64,000 nucleotides of DNA from Babylonia areolata (GCF_041734735.1 NC_134903.1:1887828-1951827); one strand, 5' to 3'; positions 1 through 14,935 are shown, counted from the stretch's first letter. Notes: generated from the letters alone by a model not told the origin. A program made the numbers and translations.

Positions 1-101
1 TTGATTTGTCTCTGTATAAGATTCAGCGCCATATAAATACTACAACTACTTATCATTATCATCATTATTATCATTATCATTATCATCATTATTATTATCA
101 T
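1..101 (+). mobile_element. 3' tail of a CR1/L2-like LINE
   Basis: The first ~45 bases match the 3' tail of the LINE at 10024-10925 (TTGTCTCTG...AAGATTCAG) and are followed by the same imprecise ATT/ATC tail. Only the 3' end is in the window. Confidence 0.6.
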
Positions 102-102
102 T

Positions 103-325
103 GGATGGGAAGAAGGAACCATACAGTGCAGGGTCATCCACTTCATGGAGTCTTTGGGAGTGTGGCTCAAATTCCTGACCAACACTGCAGATGTGTGTAT
201 CTCTCAGTCTGGTGGACTCCAGGAGAGGATAATGATGTGAAAAAGAAACAGTCTTGTCAGGTGAACCCAAACCTAAACGGGCCCCATGGCAACATCGTCA
301 TCACCCCCGTCATCTGTCATAGTCG
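103..325 (+). mobile_element. SINE-C fragment, lacking tRNA head
   Basis: This stretch aligns by eye with the reverse complement of 18735-19105: the shared order is GTCATCCACTTC, GTCTTTGGG, GACCAACACTGCA, CCATGGCAACATCGTCATC. It is truncated at its 5' side. Confidence 0.6.
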
Positions 326-357
326 TCAAAATAATAGAAAACAAAATATAGGAAATT

Positions 358-368
358 CTGTGCGCGTG

Positions 369-414
<46 letters not shown>

Positions 415-440
415 CACACACACGCACACACACACACTGC
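358..440. repeat. CA/CG-rich microsatellite
   Basis: Imperfect CACG and CA repeats. Any long open frame here is a repeat artefact. Confidence 0.9.
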
Positions 441-916
441 TACCCAAGTGTGTCCCAGGTACTCTATGGTCCATTGTTTTTTGCTGGTTGTTGTTGTTGT
501 TGTTTTATTATTCTCCCAGCGGCGTCAGTACGCCAGCCCTTCAATCTGTCAGCCCATCATCACGACCATCACGGCCCAAGCGTGGGGGATTCTATCAACA
601 CGGAGACCACGTGCTTGCTCCATCGCGTGGGGACAGTGATCGGCCAGAGCAGATAGCCCACGCCATCGTGACGAAGGTCCTGGCTTCAGCACGACTCTGC
701 TCAGCATATAACCTGCGCCAGCATCCTTCTCCAGCAACGTCTCTTCTTCACTGAGCTGGCAGTAGCAGCAGTGCTGAGTGACTTGGACTTCTACAGCCGG
801 GTGTGTATCTTCGTTGCTTGAACGAGAACAGCCAGCTACGAGGCGTCTCCTCCTCCAAAGTTTTGGGATCGTTTTGTCCATTGACAGTAATTCGTTCAGT
901 TCACCGCTCTTCCGCC

Positions 917-968
917 ATGAGATCGCTGTGGTTTTCTGCTGCTGTCCTCCTCTCTGTGTGGGTCTGTG
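917..968 (+). CDS. Protease homologue exon 1 (signal peptide)
   Basis: The ATG at 917 opens a charged start followed by a hydrophobic run ([17 protein letters not shown]). The exon ends in phase 1 at a strong donor GTGAGT (969). No other ATG nearby gives a signal peptide in this frame. A possible TATA-like stretch lies near 709 but the transcription start is not visible. Confidence 0.8.
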
Positions 969-986
969 GTGAGTAGGACAGGGCTA

Positions 987-1071
<85 letters not shown>

Positions 1072-3238
1072 TGTGTTACAAAGAGAGGGGGAGAGAGAGA
1101 TACAGACAGACGGACAGAGAGACAGAGACAAAGACAGTGAGATACAGAAAGAGAGATACAGAGCAGTTGAATGAGCCGAAATCTTTTTTTTTCTGTTTTA
1201 ATTGATTGAAGCAGACAATAAAATATTGAATTGATGTAAGGCCCGACCAGCACTTTGGGGTTTATCGTGGGTCAGGCACCAGTTTCCTTTAACAATAAAC
1301 AGGGAGGGGACCAACTTCCTTTAACAATAAACAGGGAGGGGACCAACTTCCTTTAACAATAAACAGGAAAAAGAGAAAAAGAAAGAAAAGCAGATGTGTT
1401 GAATGAATGGGTTGGTCCACAGGCTTTAGCGCCTCCTGGAAACAGAGACAGAAATTGTGCCCACCTAGGGCCGTATTCAAGACAACAGTCATTTTACCTC
1501 AGGGCAAGTTATCTTCGACATGGTACAGACCCATGGGTATAGTTTAACATGAAGGTTAAATTATCTTCATATTCAAGACATGCACTGTGCACTCAGGCAG
1601 CTAAACCATCGTCAATGATTAAAAATCCCGGTGATTCCCTTCTGTGCATGTTCTTTTACTTCGCACAGCACCACAGTTCAGAGCAGTCAGAGAGTTCGCA
1701 AAACACGTGCTATCCGCAAAGCACGCCTGTTTTCCCTCAACAAAAACACAAAAGGATCCGTCATATTTACCTCTGCTTCGTGGGCAGTCACCTTTGGCAG
1801 ATAGTAATGGTAAATTGCCTATGGGTTTTTTGACCCGTGGGTAGGCTCTCGTGTTCCTGAATACCGGATACTGCTTACAAGTTTGCCTTGCCTCAGGCAG
1901 ATTACCCGCAGGTACACATTTACCCGTGGACACGATGGACTCTTGAATACGGTCCCTAACGGGAGTCTGCCATCCCAGTCAAAGACCTTCCATTCATTGC
2001 TCAAAATCTTCTTCAGAGAAATGATGATAGGAATTCAAAGAAACACCATGATTTTTTTTAAAAGGAGTGAAAGGTCTTTGCAAACTCTACAGTTATAAGT
2101 CCAAGGATTTAACTATTGTTTTATATTAGGTAAGCCATTGGTCGACTGGATTCTTAACTCAGTGTGACATAAGTGGTTTGCTCTGAATCCCGGCTGCTTT
2201 GGAAGAAAGAGTTCAAAGTCATTTGAATAATTCAGTATTTATATGGAGTTCCAAAGTATAGACATATAAATCCATCATGGACTGCTTTTTTGAAGTCATT
2301 GGATTATGACTTTTCTGGGTTTGATTGAGAACACTAGACTTGAACATTTTGCCACAGGGGATGCTAGTTCACTGCCAATGTCGGGATGTCTGAGGACTCC
2401 ACAGGGTACATAAATGCAGTCATATCAGGCATATAACTGGTTCTCTCCCTCAGAGAGAATTCAAATGGCCCCCAACTGCAGTCTGTGAAGGATGTCGGTC
2501 ATCAATTTCACATTTCCCTTTTTTTTTATACAATATATATCGTTGCCATGTTATTTGAATATCGGAAGGGTTGTTTGGTTGTTATCTGCGCTTGTTTTCC
2601 TTCACTGTCAGTATATCCTTAATTTCGTCAGCCAGTGGTGGATAGCATCTCTTCGGAGATCTTCACTATTTGTATATCCTTAATTTCGTCAACCAGTGGT
2701 GGATAGGATCTCTTTGGAGATCTTCACTATCAGTATATCCTTAATTTCGTCAACCAGTGGTGGATAGCATCTCTTTGGAGATCTTCACTATCAGTGTATC
2801 CTTAATTTCGTCAACCAGTGGTGGATAGCATCTCTTTGGAGATCTTCACTATCAGTGTATCCTTAATTTCGTCAACCAGTGGTGGATAGCATCTCTTCGG
2901 AGATCCAAGTAAAGTCTGCTGTACACGACACTTTACCGGAGTCAGTGCTGTTTGGCTGTCAATGCTGACCACCGTGCTCAGTATACTTCTTCTTCTTCTT
3001 TCTTCCTTCTTCCTTCGTGGGCTGCAACTCCCACGTTCACTCTAATGTACACGAGTGGGCTTTTACGTGTATGACCGTTTTTACCCTGCCATGTAGGCAA
3101 CCATACTCCGTTTTCGGGGGTGTGCATGGTGGGTATGTTCTTGTTTCCATAACCCACCTAACGTTGACAAGGATTACGGGATCTTTAACGTGCGTATTTG
3201 ATCTTCTGCGTGTGTATAAACATATATATACGTATGTA

Positions 3239-3273
<35 letters not shown>

Positions 3274-6200
3274 AGAGAGAGAGTAAGAGAGACAGAGAGA
3301 GAGGGTGAAACGGGGGCACAGATATAGAGACAGAGACAGAGAGAGAGAGAGGTGTCTTTCTGTCCTTGTACACGTCTGCTTTACGTCTCCACGTGTGTGT
3401 GTGGATGTGTGTGTGTTGTGTGTGTGTATTTGTGTGTGTGCGTGTGTGTGTGTGTGTGTGTGTGCAGACGTCAGCACAGCCCCAGCCAGTATGGAGAAGG
3501 AGGAGGACAGGTTCCTGGGAGGGTATTCCATCATGGAATTCCTCTTTTACCCGTTCTATGTGGAGGTGTTTTATGGCCCCAACCACCATTGTCATGGCGT
3601 CCTCTATGACGAAAGCACCGTCATCACAGTGGCTCACTGCTATGACAATGTGTACGCTGCTCTACCTCTCGTTCTAGCTGTTGTTGTTCTTCTTCTTCTC
3701 CTTCTTCTTCTTCTTCGTCTTGTTGTTGTTCTTGTTGTTGTCGTTGTTGTTGTTCTTCTTGAATAGCAGTTTCTGTACTAAATGCATCACATTTTTAAAA
3801 TAACCATAGATATATATATTCTAATTTAACACGTCAATTAAGAAATATTAGTTCCAAAATAAAAACTCCAAATGCAACAATAGAAATTTGTTTTTAAAAA
3901 AACGTGGATCTGCAAATATACAAAGATAAAATTAGAAAACAGAGCTAATGTTGAATGTGCAAAGAAAAAATAAAGTACATTGCTTCGTGCCCAGTGACAC
4001 ATGAGGTCGTCACCAATGATGCCCACTGTGACACATGAGGTCACCAATGATGCCCACTGTGACACACGAGGTCACCAATGATGCCCACTGTGACACATGA
4101 GGTCGTCACCAATGATGACCACAGTGACACACGAGGTCGTCACCAATGATGCCCACTGTGACACATGAGGTCACCATTCATGCCCACTGTGACACATGAG
4201 GTCGTCACCAATGATGCCCACTGTGACACATGAGGTCACCAATGATGCCCACTGTGACACATGAGGTCACCAGTGATGCCCACTGTGACACATGATGTCG
4301 TCACCAATGATACCCAGTGTGACACATGAGGTCACCAGTGATGCCCACTGTGACACATGAGGTCGTCACCAATGATCTCCACTGTGACACATGAGGTCAC
4401 CAGTGATGCCCACTGTGACACATGAGGTCGTCACTAATGATGCCCACTGTGACACATGAGGTCACTAATGATGCCCACTGTGACACATGAGGTCGTCACC
4501 AATGATGCCCACTGTGACACATGAGGTCGTCACCAATGATCTCCACTGTGACACATGAGGTCGTCACCAATGATACCCAGTGTGACACGTGAGGTCGTCA
4601 CCAGTGTTGCCCACTGTGACACATGAGGTGGTCACCAATGATGCCCACTGTGACACATGAGGTCATCACCAGTGATGCCCACTGTGACACATGAGGTCGT
4701 CACCAGTGATGTCCACTGTGACACATGAGGTCACCAGTGATGCCCACTGTGACACATGATGTCACCAATGATGCCCACTGTGACACATGATGTCGTCACC
4801 AATGATGCCCACTGTGACACATGATGTCGTCACCAATGATGCCCACTGTGACACATGATGTCGTCACCAATGATGCCCACTGCTGCCTGTCTGCTGCTTC
4901 GTGCTGTCTCGGCAGGCCTCCTCCATGTGTTGAACCCCTGAGCACCATGTCTCCTTTTGTTTCATCTATTGATTGATTTATTGATTTATATTCATTTGTT
5001 CATCCACCTTTCTGTTTTATTTATGTCAATTATCATTTTATTATTTTCTAATACAGGCTATATTTTGTCTTGAACACCATCACATTTCCTCTATATATGT
5101 GTGTGGTTCGTCCGTCGGGATCGACTAGGACCATCTAGTCATCCTGGGGGTGGTTGGGTTGGGCTCTGTGGGTGTGCAGATGATTGGTCAGGCCAATCCG
5201 CGCCCGGAAGGTTCTGACGCAGTGTGGACAGGGGATGGTGGCGGCTGTCGGGTACTTGCTGGCACTGCTTTTCCTGCCCTGTCTGTGTTGCTCTGCTGCA
5301 GCAATTCTGTTGGCCTCAAAGGATTTGGCGCCTTTGTGGACAGCTGAACGCCACTTTGGTCTGTCCATTGCATTCAGCTCCCATGTGTCGTGGCTGATGT
5401 TGAAGGCCTTCAGAGAAGCTTTCAGAGTGTCTTTGAAGCGCTTCTTTTGGCGTCCATGGGAGCGCTTGCCATGTTGGAGTTTGCGGTACAGCAGTTTCTT
5501 GGGGAGCCGGTGGTCTGGCATGTGAACTGCATGGCCTGCCCAGCGCAGCTGGGCCTGCATCAAGATGGTGTAGATGCTGGGCAAGTTTGCACGAGTGAGC
5601 ACCTCTGTGTCAGGGATCTTCTCATGTCACTTTATGCCGAGTTTTCTGAGGCTGGTGGTGTGGAAGTTGTTCAGCTTTTTGGCGTGGCGTTTGTAGACCG
5701 TCCATGATTCACATCCATAGAGCAGTGTGGTGAGAACTATGGCCTTGTATACTTTGAGCTTCGTCTCCAGGGTGATGCCTCTCCTGTTCCAAACGTTCTT
5801 ATGGAGTCTGCCGAAGGCAGCGCTGGCTTTGGCGAGTCTGGTATTCACCTCGTCGTCGATGACAACTGTGCGAGAGAGTGTACTGCCCAGGTATGTGAAC
5901 TTGTCCATCGCATTCAGTCGTTGCCCGTTGATGAAGATGTTTGGTTCAACGTAAGGCTTTCCTGGAGCTGGCTGGTGCATCACCTCAGTCTTCTTTGTGC
6001 TGATTGTGAGGCCAAGGTTGTCACAGGCAGCAGAGAATTTGTCGACGCTGTGTTGCATGTCAGCTTCGGAGGCAGCGTTGAGAGCGCAGTCATCAGCAAA
6101 CAGGAAGTCGTTGACGGTGTCTGTCCTCACCTTGGTTTTTGCTTGAAGCCTCCTGAGGTTGAAGAATGAGCAATCTGTGCTGTACCTGATGCCAATGCCT

Positions 6201-9200
6201 TCGTCAGTGCCTCTGAAGGCATCTGTCAGCATGGCTGAAAACATGAGACTGAACAGGGTGGGGGCAAGAACACACCCTTGCTTGACTCCGTTGGAGACAG
6301 GGAATGGTTCTGAAGTCTCTCCGTTGTCTTGGACTCGGGCCAGCATCCCATCGTGTAGTTGCCGTATGATGGTGATGAACTTTCTGGGACATCCGTACTT
6401 CGCCATGATTCTCCAAATGCCATCTCTGCTAACAGTATCGAAGGCCTTGGTCAGATCGACATAGGTGGAGTAAAGGTCGGCGTTCTGTTCCTGACACCTC
6501 CTGGAGCTGCCTGTCAGCAAACACCATGTCGATAGTCCCGCGTTCTTTCCGGAAGCCACACTGGCTCTCTGGTAGGAGACCTTGCTCGAGGTGCGCTATG
6601 AGACGGTTGAGTAGCACTCTGGCCAGAGTCTTGCCTGCAACGGACAGCAGGGATATTCCACGATGGTTGTCACAGGCCTGACGATTTCCTTTGCGCTTGT
6701 ACAGGTGTATGATGGAAGCGTCTTTGAAGTCCTGTGGAACTGCCTCATGCTGCCAGATGAGCTGGAACAGCTGATGAAGCTTCTCAGTCAGCGCCATACC
6801 ACCTTCTTTGTAGACCTCAGCTGGAATGGAGTCTGAGCCGGGGGATTTGCCATTGGATAGAAGACAGATAGCTTTCTGGGTCTCCTCCAAAGTTGGAATG
6901 GCATCCAACGACTCACTGACTGGCAACTGGGGGAGTCGGTCAAAGGCTTCCTCATTGATGGTGGAAGGGCGGTTCAGTATGCTGTCAAAGTGTTCAACCC
7001 ATCTCTCAAGGATCCCGTCCTTGTCAGTGATTAGGGTAGAACCATCAGCACTGAGGAGTGGAGCAGATCCGGAGGTGGTGGGACCGTAGACTTCTTTCAG
7101 GCCGTTATAGAAGTTCTTCATGTCGTTCCTGTCTGAAAAGCCCTGGATCTCATCAGCTTTGTTGCTCAACCGGGAATCCTGCACTGTCGCAGCTTCAGCT
7201 GGATGGTGCTGCGTGCGCTTTTCAGTATGTCTTTCTTTGACTGTGACTTGGGATCTTCAATGTGAGCTCTGTAGGCTTGGCGTTTGTCTTCCAGTAGCTG
7301 CTTGATCTCAGTGCAGTTCTCATCAAACCAGTCTTTGTGCTTCCTGGCAGAAGGCCCCAGGCACTCCATGGCAGTGTTGTACACCGTCTCATGCAGTGCG
7401 CCCCATGCTGCCTCCACATTCTGGTTGTCCAGCACGGTGGACTCAAGGCGTTCCTCCAGGGTGTCAGCAAAGCTCTGCTTGATGTTGCCTAGCTCCAGCT
7501 TGTTGACATTCAGGCGTTTGGGTGCTTTCATGCCCTGAGGCCGTCTCTTGGGCTGGATGCGGAGGTTGTGTTTGGAGACGATAAGGCGGTGGTCTGTCTA
7601 GCACTCGGCGCCGCACATGGCCCTCATAACTCGTACGTCCAGCCTGTCCCTCTTCCTGACGATGACAAAGTCGATGAGATGCCAATGCCCAGAGCGAGGA
7701 TGCATCCATGACGTCCTGTTACGGGTAGGGAGGCAGAAGACGGTGTTTGTGATAAGAAGGTCGTGCTCAACACATATCTGTAGAAGTAGCTGACCATTGC
7801 TGTTACAGTTGCCAACCCCATGCTTCCCAATCACGCCTTCCCAGGAGGTGCTGTCACACTAATGTAACAGAATGTCAATTTACGACACAGTGAGCAATGC
7901 ATTGCATGTACCGTTTGACTACGCTCTGCAAGGGTATTTCAACAAACAAACAACACTAAACAAACGTAGAATAACGTGTAGAACATGACACCTCAGTTCT
8001 TAACTAAAGGTACATATTGGCAGTTCAACTACAGGTACAATGCCATATGATTATCTACGACTTCTCAATAGCTTTTCAAAAATATAAAAAGAACAGCAGA
8101 GGAGGTAACTGATGTCCCGACTATATGGGCTAGAATATTTGATTATAGTGGAGAGTGTCTTGCCCAAGTTACATCCCCACTTTCTCGGCCAAGAGGGTTT
8201 AAGGATAGTCGGCGTTGGGAATGATTCCCAAAGGCCAACTAGGGCCTTAGGCTGCAGCACTAACAGCCAGTGCAACTTTGCCTCCTAGATTAAGAGTCAT
8301 AGTCCTTCACAAAAGACTAAGCTGTAAATGATTTCCTATTGCAATGGAGAAACCATTGATAATGCAGCTCTCACTTTGCTGCTGGCACAACTATAAGCTT
8401 ATGTCAATCTATGTTATAAGCTGAGTGTTGGCAAAAAATCGTGATAATGCATTTCCTTTACATATATCTGTTTTTCTATTGTGTACTTTTTTCATATAGT
8501 TCAGTAATACATGCGTGTAAAACTGGTTTGACCTTATTCTGCATCTGTCTACGAAAAAAGAGAGCTGCCTCGTTTCGTTTTTTCATCAGTACCAGATACG
8601 ATAAGCTCGAGGCTGAAGAACAACTTTCACAATTTCCACATATTTTTTTGTCTTTCATCTTATTTTCGAGCTGAAGCCAGAACAATCGTATAACTTGGCA
8701 AAACCACAAATATTGTTGCACAACATCTTTTTCAGTGTCACAAGAATTACATCTATCGTTTTCAGTATCGTCCATTTTAGAAATATTAATCAACACTAAA
8801 ATTCTATCACAGAGTTTGAGTTGAAACCATTGCATCTGTATTTCCTTAATGTTCCTTATCTTTCTTAATACAGCCATCACTCCAGTGCTTGCCTAAAAGC
8901 CTGAACATTAGGTACCCCTGTTCCTCCGTTTTCTGCGTCACACACCGCAGACACTCATTTTATCTTGTTTTGTTGTTGTTGTGTCCATATCCTTTTTGAA
9001 GCCTTAAAAATTTCTGATTCTTTGGAGTTGCCCCTAATTTCCATAAAGGCGTTATAAGCTAACAAAAACTTAATTGACCTTTCCACTTTCCACTGCAACC
9101 AATAAATGCAGAGTATGTCACTGGGTTCCCGAGCAGCAGAGTACTTTTCCAGGTGACCTGTACACGCGAGCAGTGCATGTCAACAATGGCGTCTGACCCA

Positions 9201-10964
9201 GTTTCTTCCCAGCTACAAAACAGACAAATCAGGCGACAAAGCCAACGTTTTACAGCGTTGAAAGTTCTGGAACTGCTTCAAACAGAACGTTCTGATGTTG
9301 ATGAGTAAGGTGATGACAGTGATGAAGAACATGCAAGATTATCAAACACTGTCTTAATCAACATTGGTTTCTTTGTATCATGTATATTGCTGAAATACGG
9401 AAGTTGCAAAACTATGTTTCTTTATTTGTATCATGTATATTGCTGAAATACGGAAGTTGTAAAACTATGTTTCTTTATTTGTATCATGTATATTGCTGAA
9501 ATACGGAAGTTGTAAAACTATGTTTCTTTATTTGTAACATGTATATTGCTGAAATACGGAAGTTGCAAAACTATGTTTCTTTATTTGTATCATGTATATT
9601 GCTGAAATACGGAAGTTGCAAAACTATGTTTCTTTATTTGTATCATGTATATTGCTGAAATACGGAAGTTGCAAAACTATGTTTCTTTATTTGTATCATG
9701 TATATTGCTGAAATACGGAAGTTGCAAAACTATGTTTCTTTATTTGTATCATGTATATTGCTGAAATGCGGAAGTTGCAAAACTATGTTTCTTTATTTGT
9801 ATCATGTATATTGCTGAAATGCGGAAGTTGCAAAACTATGTTTCTTTGTGGTCAATTTCAGTTTTACCCGAAATCTCACTGCACGGTGTGGCGGTTATCA
9901 ACGCAGCGCTATTGAGAAAATCATCCTGGTGAGTGTGTCTGTCTACACTGTTTGTTTATGTACGTGTGTACGTATGCAACAGCAAAGTGAGAGCTGTATG
10001 ATCAATGTTTTCTCCATTGCATTCAAAACTAGATGAAATAAGTTACAATTGAACGCTAACAAAACTGAAGCAATGATCATTGGAACTAAACAAAAACTAT
10101 CTTCCATCACAGTGACACAGTCAAACGTGACAGTACATCCATCCCCCTTTCCAGCTCAGTCAGGAACCTCGGCGTTGTCCTTGACAACACACTGTCAACG
10201 CAAACAAATATCAGTCAGGCACGTCAATCCTGCTGCTGTCAATTGCAGCGCATCAGTCCCCTTCAGAAATATCTGTCCACCGACGCAACATACAGACTTG
10301 TCCTTTCTCTCATTCTCTCTCGTATTGACTACTGTAACTATCTGTTGTCTGGATTGCCTGCTTCATCCATTCTGTCCCGTCAGCGCATACAAAACTATGC
10401 TGCCCGACTCGTCCTCAGAATGAAAAGATCTGAGCACATCACTCCTCTTTTGCAGCATCTCCATTGGCTCCCTGTCTCACACAGAATAAAGTACAAGATC
10501 AGTACTCTATGTTATAAATGTGTGTACAAATCTGCTCCTTCCTATCTCTGTGGCTGACTTCACCTCTACACTCCATCTCGTTCTCTACGATCAGCTTCGG
10601 ATCCACTCTGTTTACGCATACCCAGATTCAAACACTCCACTGTCGGTCGCCGTTCTTTCTCTGTCTCTGGACCTTGCATTTGGAATGAACTTACTCTTTC
10701 GCTTCGTCAAGTCTCCGCACTCAGCTCTTTCAAGTCTGGCCTTAAAACCCACCTCTTCCCAAAATAGCCTCCCTTCCCTGCCTCTTTCTTGTCTTCAGTT
10801 TCTCCAGTTTGAGAGTTATGCATGCGTGTGAATGACTGGTGTGAAAGTGCTTTGGTTTGTCTCTGCACAAGATTCAGTGCGAAATGATTATCATTATTAT
10901 CATTATCATCAATATTATTATGATTATAATGGGAAGTATGGGTGTACGTATATATGTTACATAC

Positions 10965-11026
<62 letters not shown>

Positions 11027-11037
11027 GTATCTCTGTA

Positions 11038-11068
<31 letters not shown>

Positions 11069-11069
11069 G

Positions 11070-11100
<31 letters not shown>

Positions 11101-11113
11101 GCACGCACGCAAT

Positions 11114-11165
<52 letters not shown>

Positions 11166-12023
11166 TATATATATATATGATGACTGACCAGGTAGAAAAG
11201 TGACCACTGATCACCCACTCTGTATCATTATACAAGTTAAGCAGACTGCAAAGACAATCGCGTGTGCTGCGAAACAGATCGGCTCAAATCAAGCTAATTC
11301 TGATAAGAAGTGTGTTTCTTACAAGGTGTTCAATAATATATTTCTAAATTATTCCTGAACCGATTTACGTCGGATAGGTCGCAAAAGAAAGAGCTCAACG
11401 CCTACTTTCTGATGAGTATAAAATGAAATGTTGATTATCTAAGATGAATTTATAATCTTAATTTAAGTCACCTGAAAAGGGTCAGTTTTAGCGAGCTCGT
11501 CGCTGAAACTTACAAACTGCGTTAAAACAGTTAACGTAGGCAAACATAAATGAAATAGATTTAAAGATGGAATTGCGACGATTCTGTCAGTATATAATAC
11601 TTGCAGTTTACTGATCTGACAAAAAAGATATCAATTAAATACCCAGCGTCAGAAACACATATGTCAGCTCACCCAATTGTGTACAGTGATGCTGGTAATA
11701 GAGTGATGTGTGGCGAGACAAAATGACGTAAGCTTAGCGTCAGTTGAAATCTTTAGACTGACGAACATGCAACTGAAATCAAGTAAGCTTCTAGCTGATT
11801 AAAATGTGTGTGTAAGCACAACAAATATAATATTACAGTGAATGATACAGACACTTGATTTAATAAATGATTGGAGCCTTTGTCTAAAAGGGGATTTGCA
11901 TTCAAACCGGGAATGGCGTCACACATTGTGCGCGAGTCGTTGTAGACCGGCAAGTCAGTTGCGAAAACGGTGTCTACTGTTGGTGTTGTGGTAAACAGTC
12001 AGTGAAGCCAGCCTAGCGCTTGG

Positions 12024-12117
<94 letters not shown>

Positions 12118-12118
12118 T

Positions 12119-12154
<36 letters not shown>

Positions 12155-13626
12155 ATAAACTAGCACAGGAAACGAACTTGACAGGGTGGTAGAAATGAAT
12201 GAGACCTTTAAAGTCACCCCTTTATATTGGTGTGGTAATCAGGATCAGAGGACTACGGCAAAATAAAAATAAGATAAAGACCGTGGTGTGCCCCAATTTT
12301 AATCAACCTTGGTCTTCTGACTGGTTATGGGTACAGTATGATCCCTAGAGAAATTCAAAATCAAAGGTTAAAGGTCAAGGTCACAACCTGGCATACGATA
12401 TCAATAGGAAATATTTCTGCGAGAGAGGTCTGCTATGTAATCTTCGGCAGACTTGGTAAAAAAGATTACTTGTGGTGAAAGCGAAACCATGAAAAGAAAC
12501 AAAAGTCAAAGATCAAGGTCACAACATGACCCCCTAGGAAAAATGTGAAAGTCATAGAAGTTTGGTTTTTTCCGATTTTCATACAACATGGTATACCAAT
12601 GCTGTGTAAAATTCTGTGTCAAAGGTAAAGGTCACATCAGTGTATCTTTTAACCATATTACCCATGATGATTGTGCATGACTTTTTTTTTCTCTCATCGT
12701 TTTTTTCATAATTCTAAGTGCATACCACAAGTTAGTCTTGAAGGCCTTGCCTCTCTCGTTAAGGTGGGGTTTTTTTAATATGATTTTATTTCTTCTTTTT
12801 TTTCTTTTTATGTTAACGTTTCACACAAACATGGAACAGGGTCTCAAGGCACGATCAGTGCGTTGGATCTATGCGAAGATCAGGCATTGACTCAAAACAA
12901 AAAAATATATATATATTTATATATAATTATGTGTGTACATATATGTTGTTGGTTTTTTGTTGTTGTTGTTGTTTTTTTAAAGCAGATGTGTTGTAGCGTA
13001 TATGGATCAGTATGCATGCTTTGACACCTCAACTGAAACTGTTGCAGTTGGTGCTGTTTTGTTGTTGTTGTTTGTTTGTGTCGTTTTTGTTGTTGTTGTT
13101 TGTTTCTTGATTATTTCTCCATCCCCTCTATTATTTTATTTTTTTATTATTTTTTCTGTCTCCCATCCCCAGCACCCAAACTATACTGAGGTGCGTTTCT
13201 TGCCGTTCAACGACGTGGCTCTACTGAAGCTGGCTGAGCCCTTTGATATGTCCCACTTCTGTCAGATGGCCATTCTCCCTGACGATGACATTGACGATGA
13301 CGACCTGCTCCAGGACTATGTCTTCGCCATTGGCCGTAATGCCGGTATGTATTTGTATTTGTATCGAAGTGAATTTTGCTACATGATTTTGCCAGGGACA
13401 ACACTTTTGTTGCCGTTGGTTCTTTTACGTGCACTGAATGCATGCTGCACACAAGACTTCGGTTTATCATCTCATCCGAATGACTAGCGTCCAGACCACT
13501 ACTTAAGGTCTAGTGGAGGGCGAGAAAATACTGGCGACTGCCGGTGTGATTCGAACCAGTGTGCTCAGATTCTCTCGCTTTCTATGCGGACTGTATCCCT
13601 CTCGTTGTCACTGGCACCATTAATAC

Positions 13627-13667
<41 letters not shown>

Positions 13668-13692
13668 CTGCTGCTACTGTTGCTGCTGCTGC

Positions 13693-13736
<44 letters not shown>

Positions 13737-13904
13737 CTGCTGCTACTGTTGCTGCTGCTGCTGTTGCTGCTGCTGTTGCTGCTGCTACTGTTGCTGCTGC
13801 TACTGGTACTGGCGACTGCCGGTGTGATTCGAACCAGTGTGCTCAGATTCTCTCGCTTTCTATGCGGACTGTATCCCTCTCGTTGTCACTGGCACCATTA
13901 ATAC

Positions 13905-13945
<41 letters not shown>

Positions 13946-14015
13946 CTGCTGCTACTGTTGCTGCTGCTGCTGTTGCTGCTGCTGTTGCTGCTGCTACTGT
14001 TGCTGCTGCTACTGG

Positions 14016-14058
<43 letters not shown>

Positions 14059-14661
14059 GCTGCTGCTACTGTTGCTGGTGATGATGATAATGCTTGTGCT
14101 ACGACTAATGTTCCTGCTTCTAGTGTTATTACTACTACTCAGGATGATGATACTGATGATGATGGTGATGATGATGATAATGATGATAATAATAATAACA
14201 ATGATGATAGTTTCAGTTTCAGTAGCTCAAGGAGGCGTCACTGCGTTCGGACAAATCCATATACGCTAAACCACATCTGCCAAGCAGATGCCTGACCAGC
14301 AGCGTAACCCATCGCGCTTAGTCAGGCCTTGAGGGGGAAAAAAGGTGAATAAATGATTGATAAGCTTACACAAATAAATAAATAAATAAATAATAAATAA
14401 TAACTATAATGTAAAAATTAAAAAAAAATTAAAAAAAGCAAATAGATGTAAAACATGAAGACACACATTCACATATACACCCACACATGCATAACAGATA
14501 TGCACCGAACATGCAGTTTCACAGATATGAAAGCAGTCAAATACATATAAACGTACATGAGCTCCAACACACACACACACACACCACACACATTACCCTG
14601 CACCTCCTCTACCCCCCTCCTCCACACACTCATTTCTGGTCTACGTAACACAGCTTCCACG

Positions 14662-14714
<53 letters not shown>

Positions 14715-14775
14715 TGAACACTTACTTGTACAAGCGCACACACATATGCCCATATCTCCACACACATATGTACAA

Positions 14776-14842
<67 letters not shown>

Positions 14843-14935
14843 CGTTCCAATATCCTGTTGCTCCCACAGTGTAGGCATGCATACACTCACATACCTCATC
14901 CTCTACCCCACCTCCCCCCGCACCCCCACGTCCCC

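Noticed and set aside
9187-9310. Short ATG frame in intron 2 as a small gene or transposase start
   Set aside because: Frame closes quickly, no recognisable domain and no splice support.
13559-14295. Poly-Leu/poly-Ala frames of up to 236 codons
   Set aside because: Product of CTG/TTG repeats and a SINE head, not a gene.
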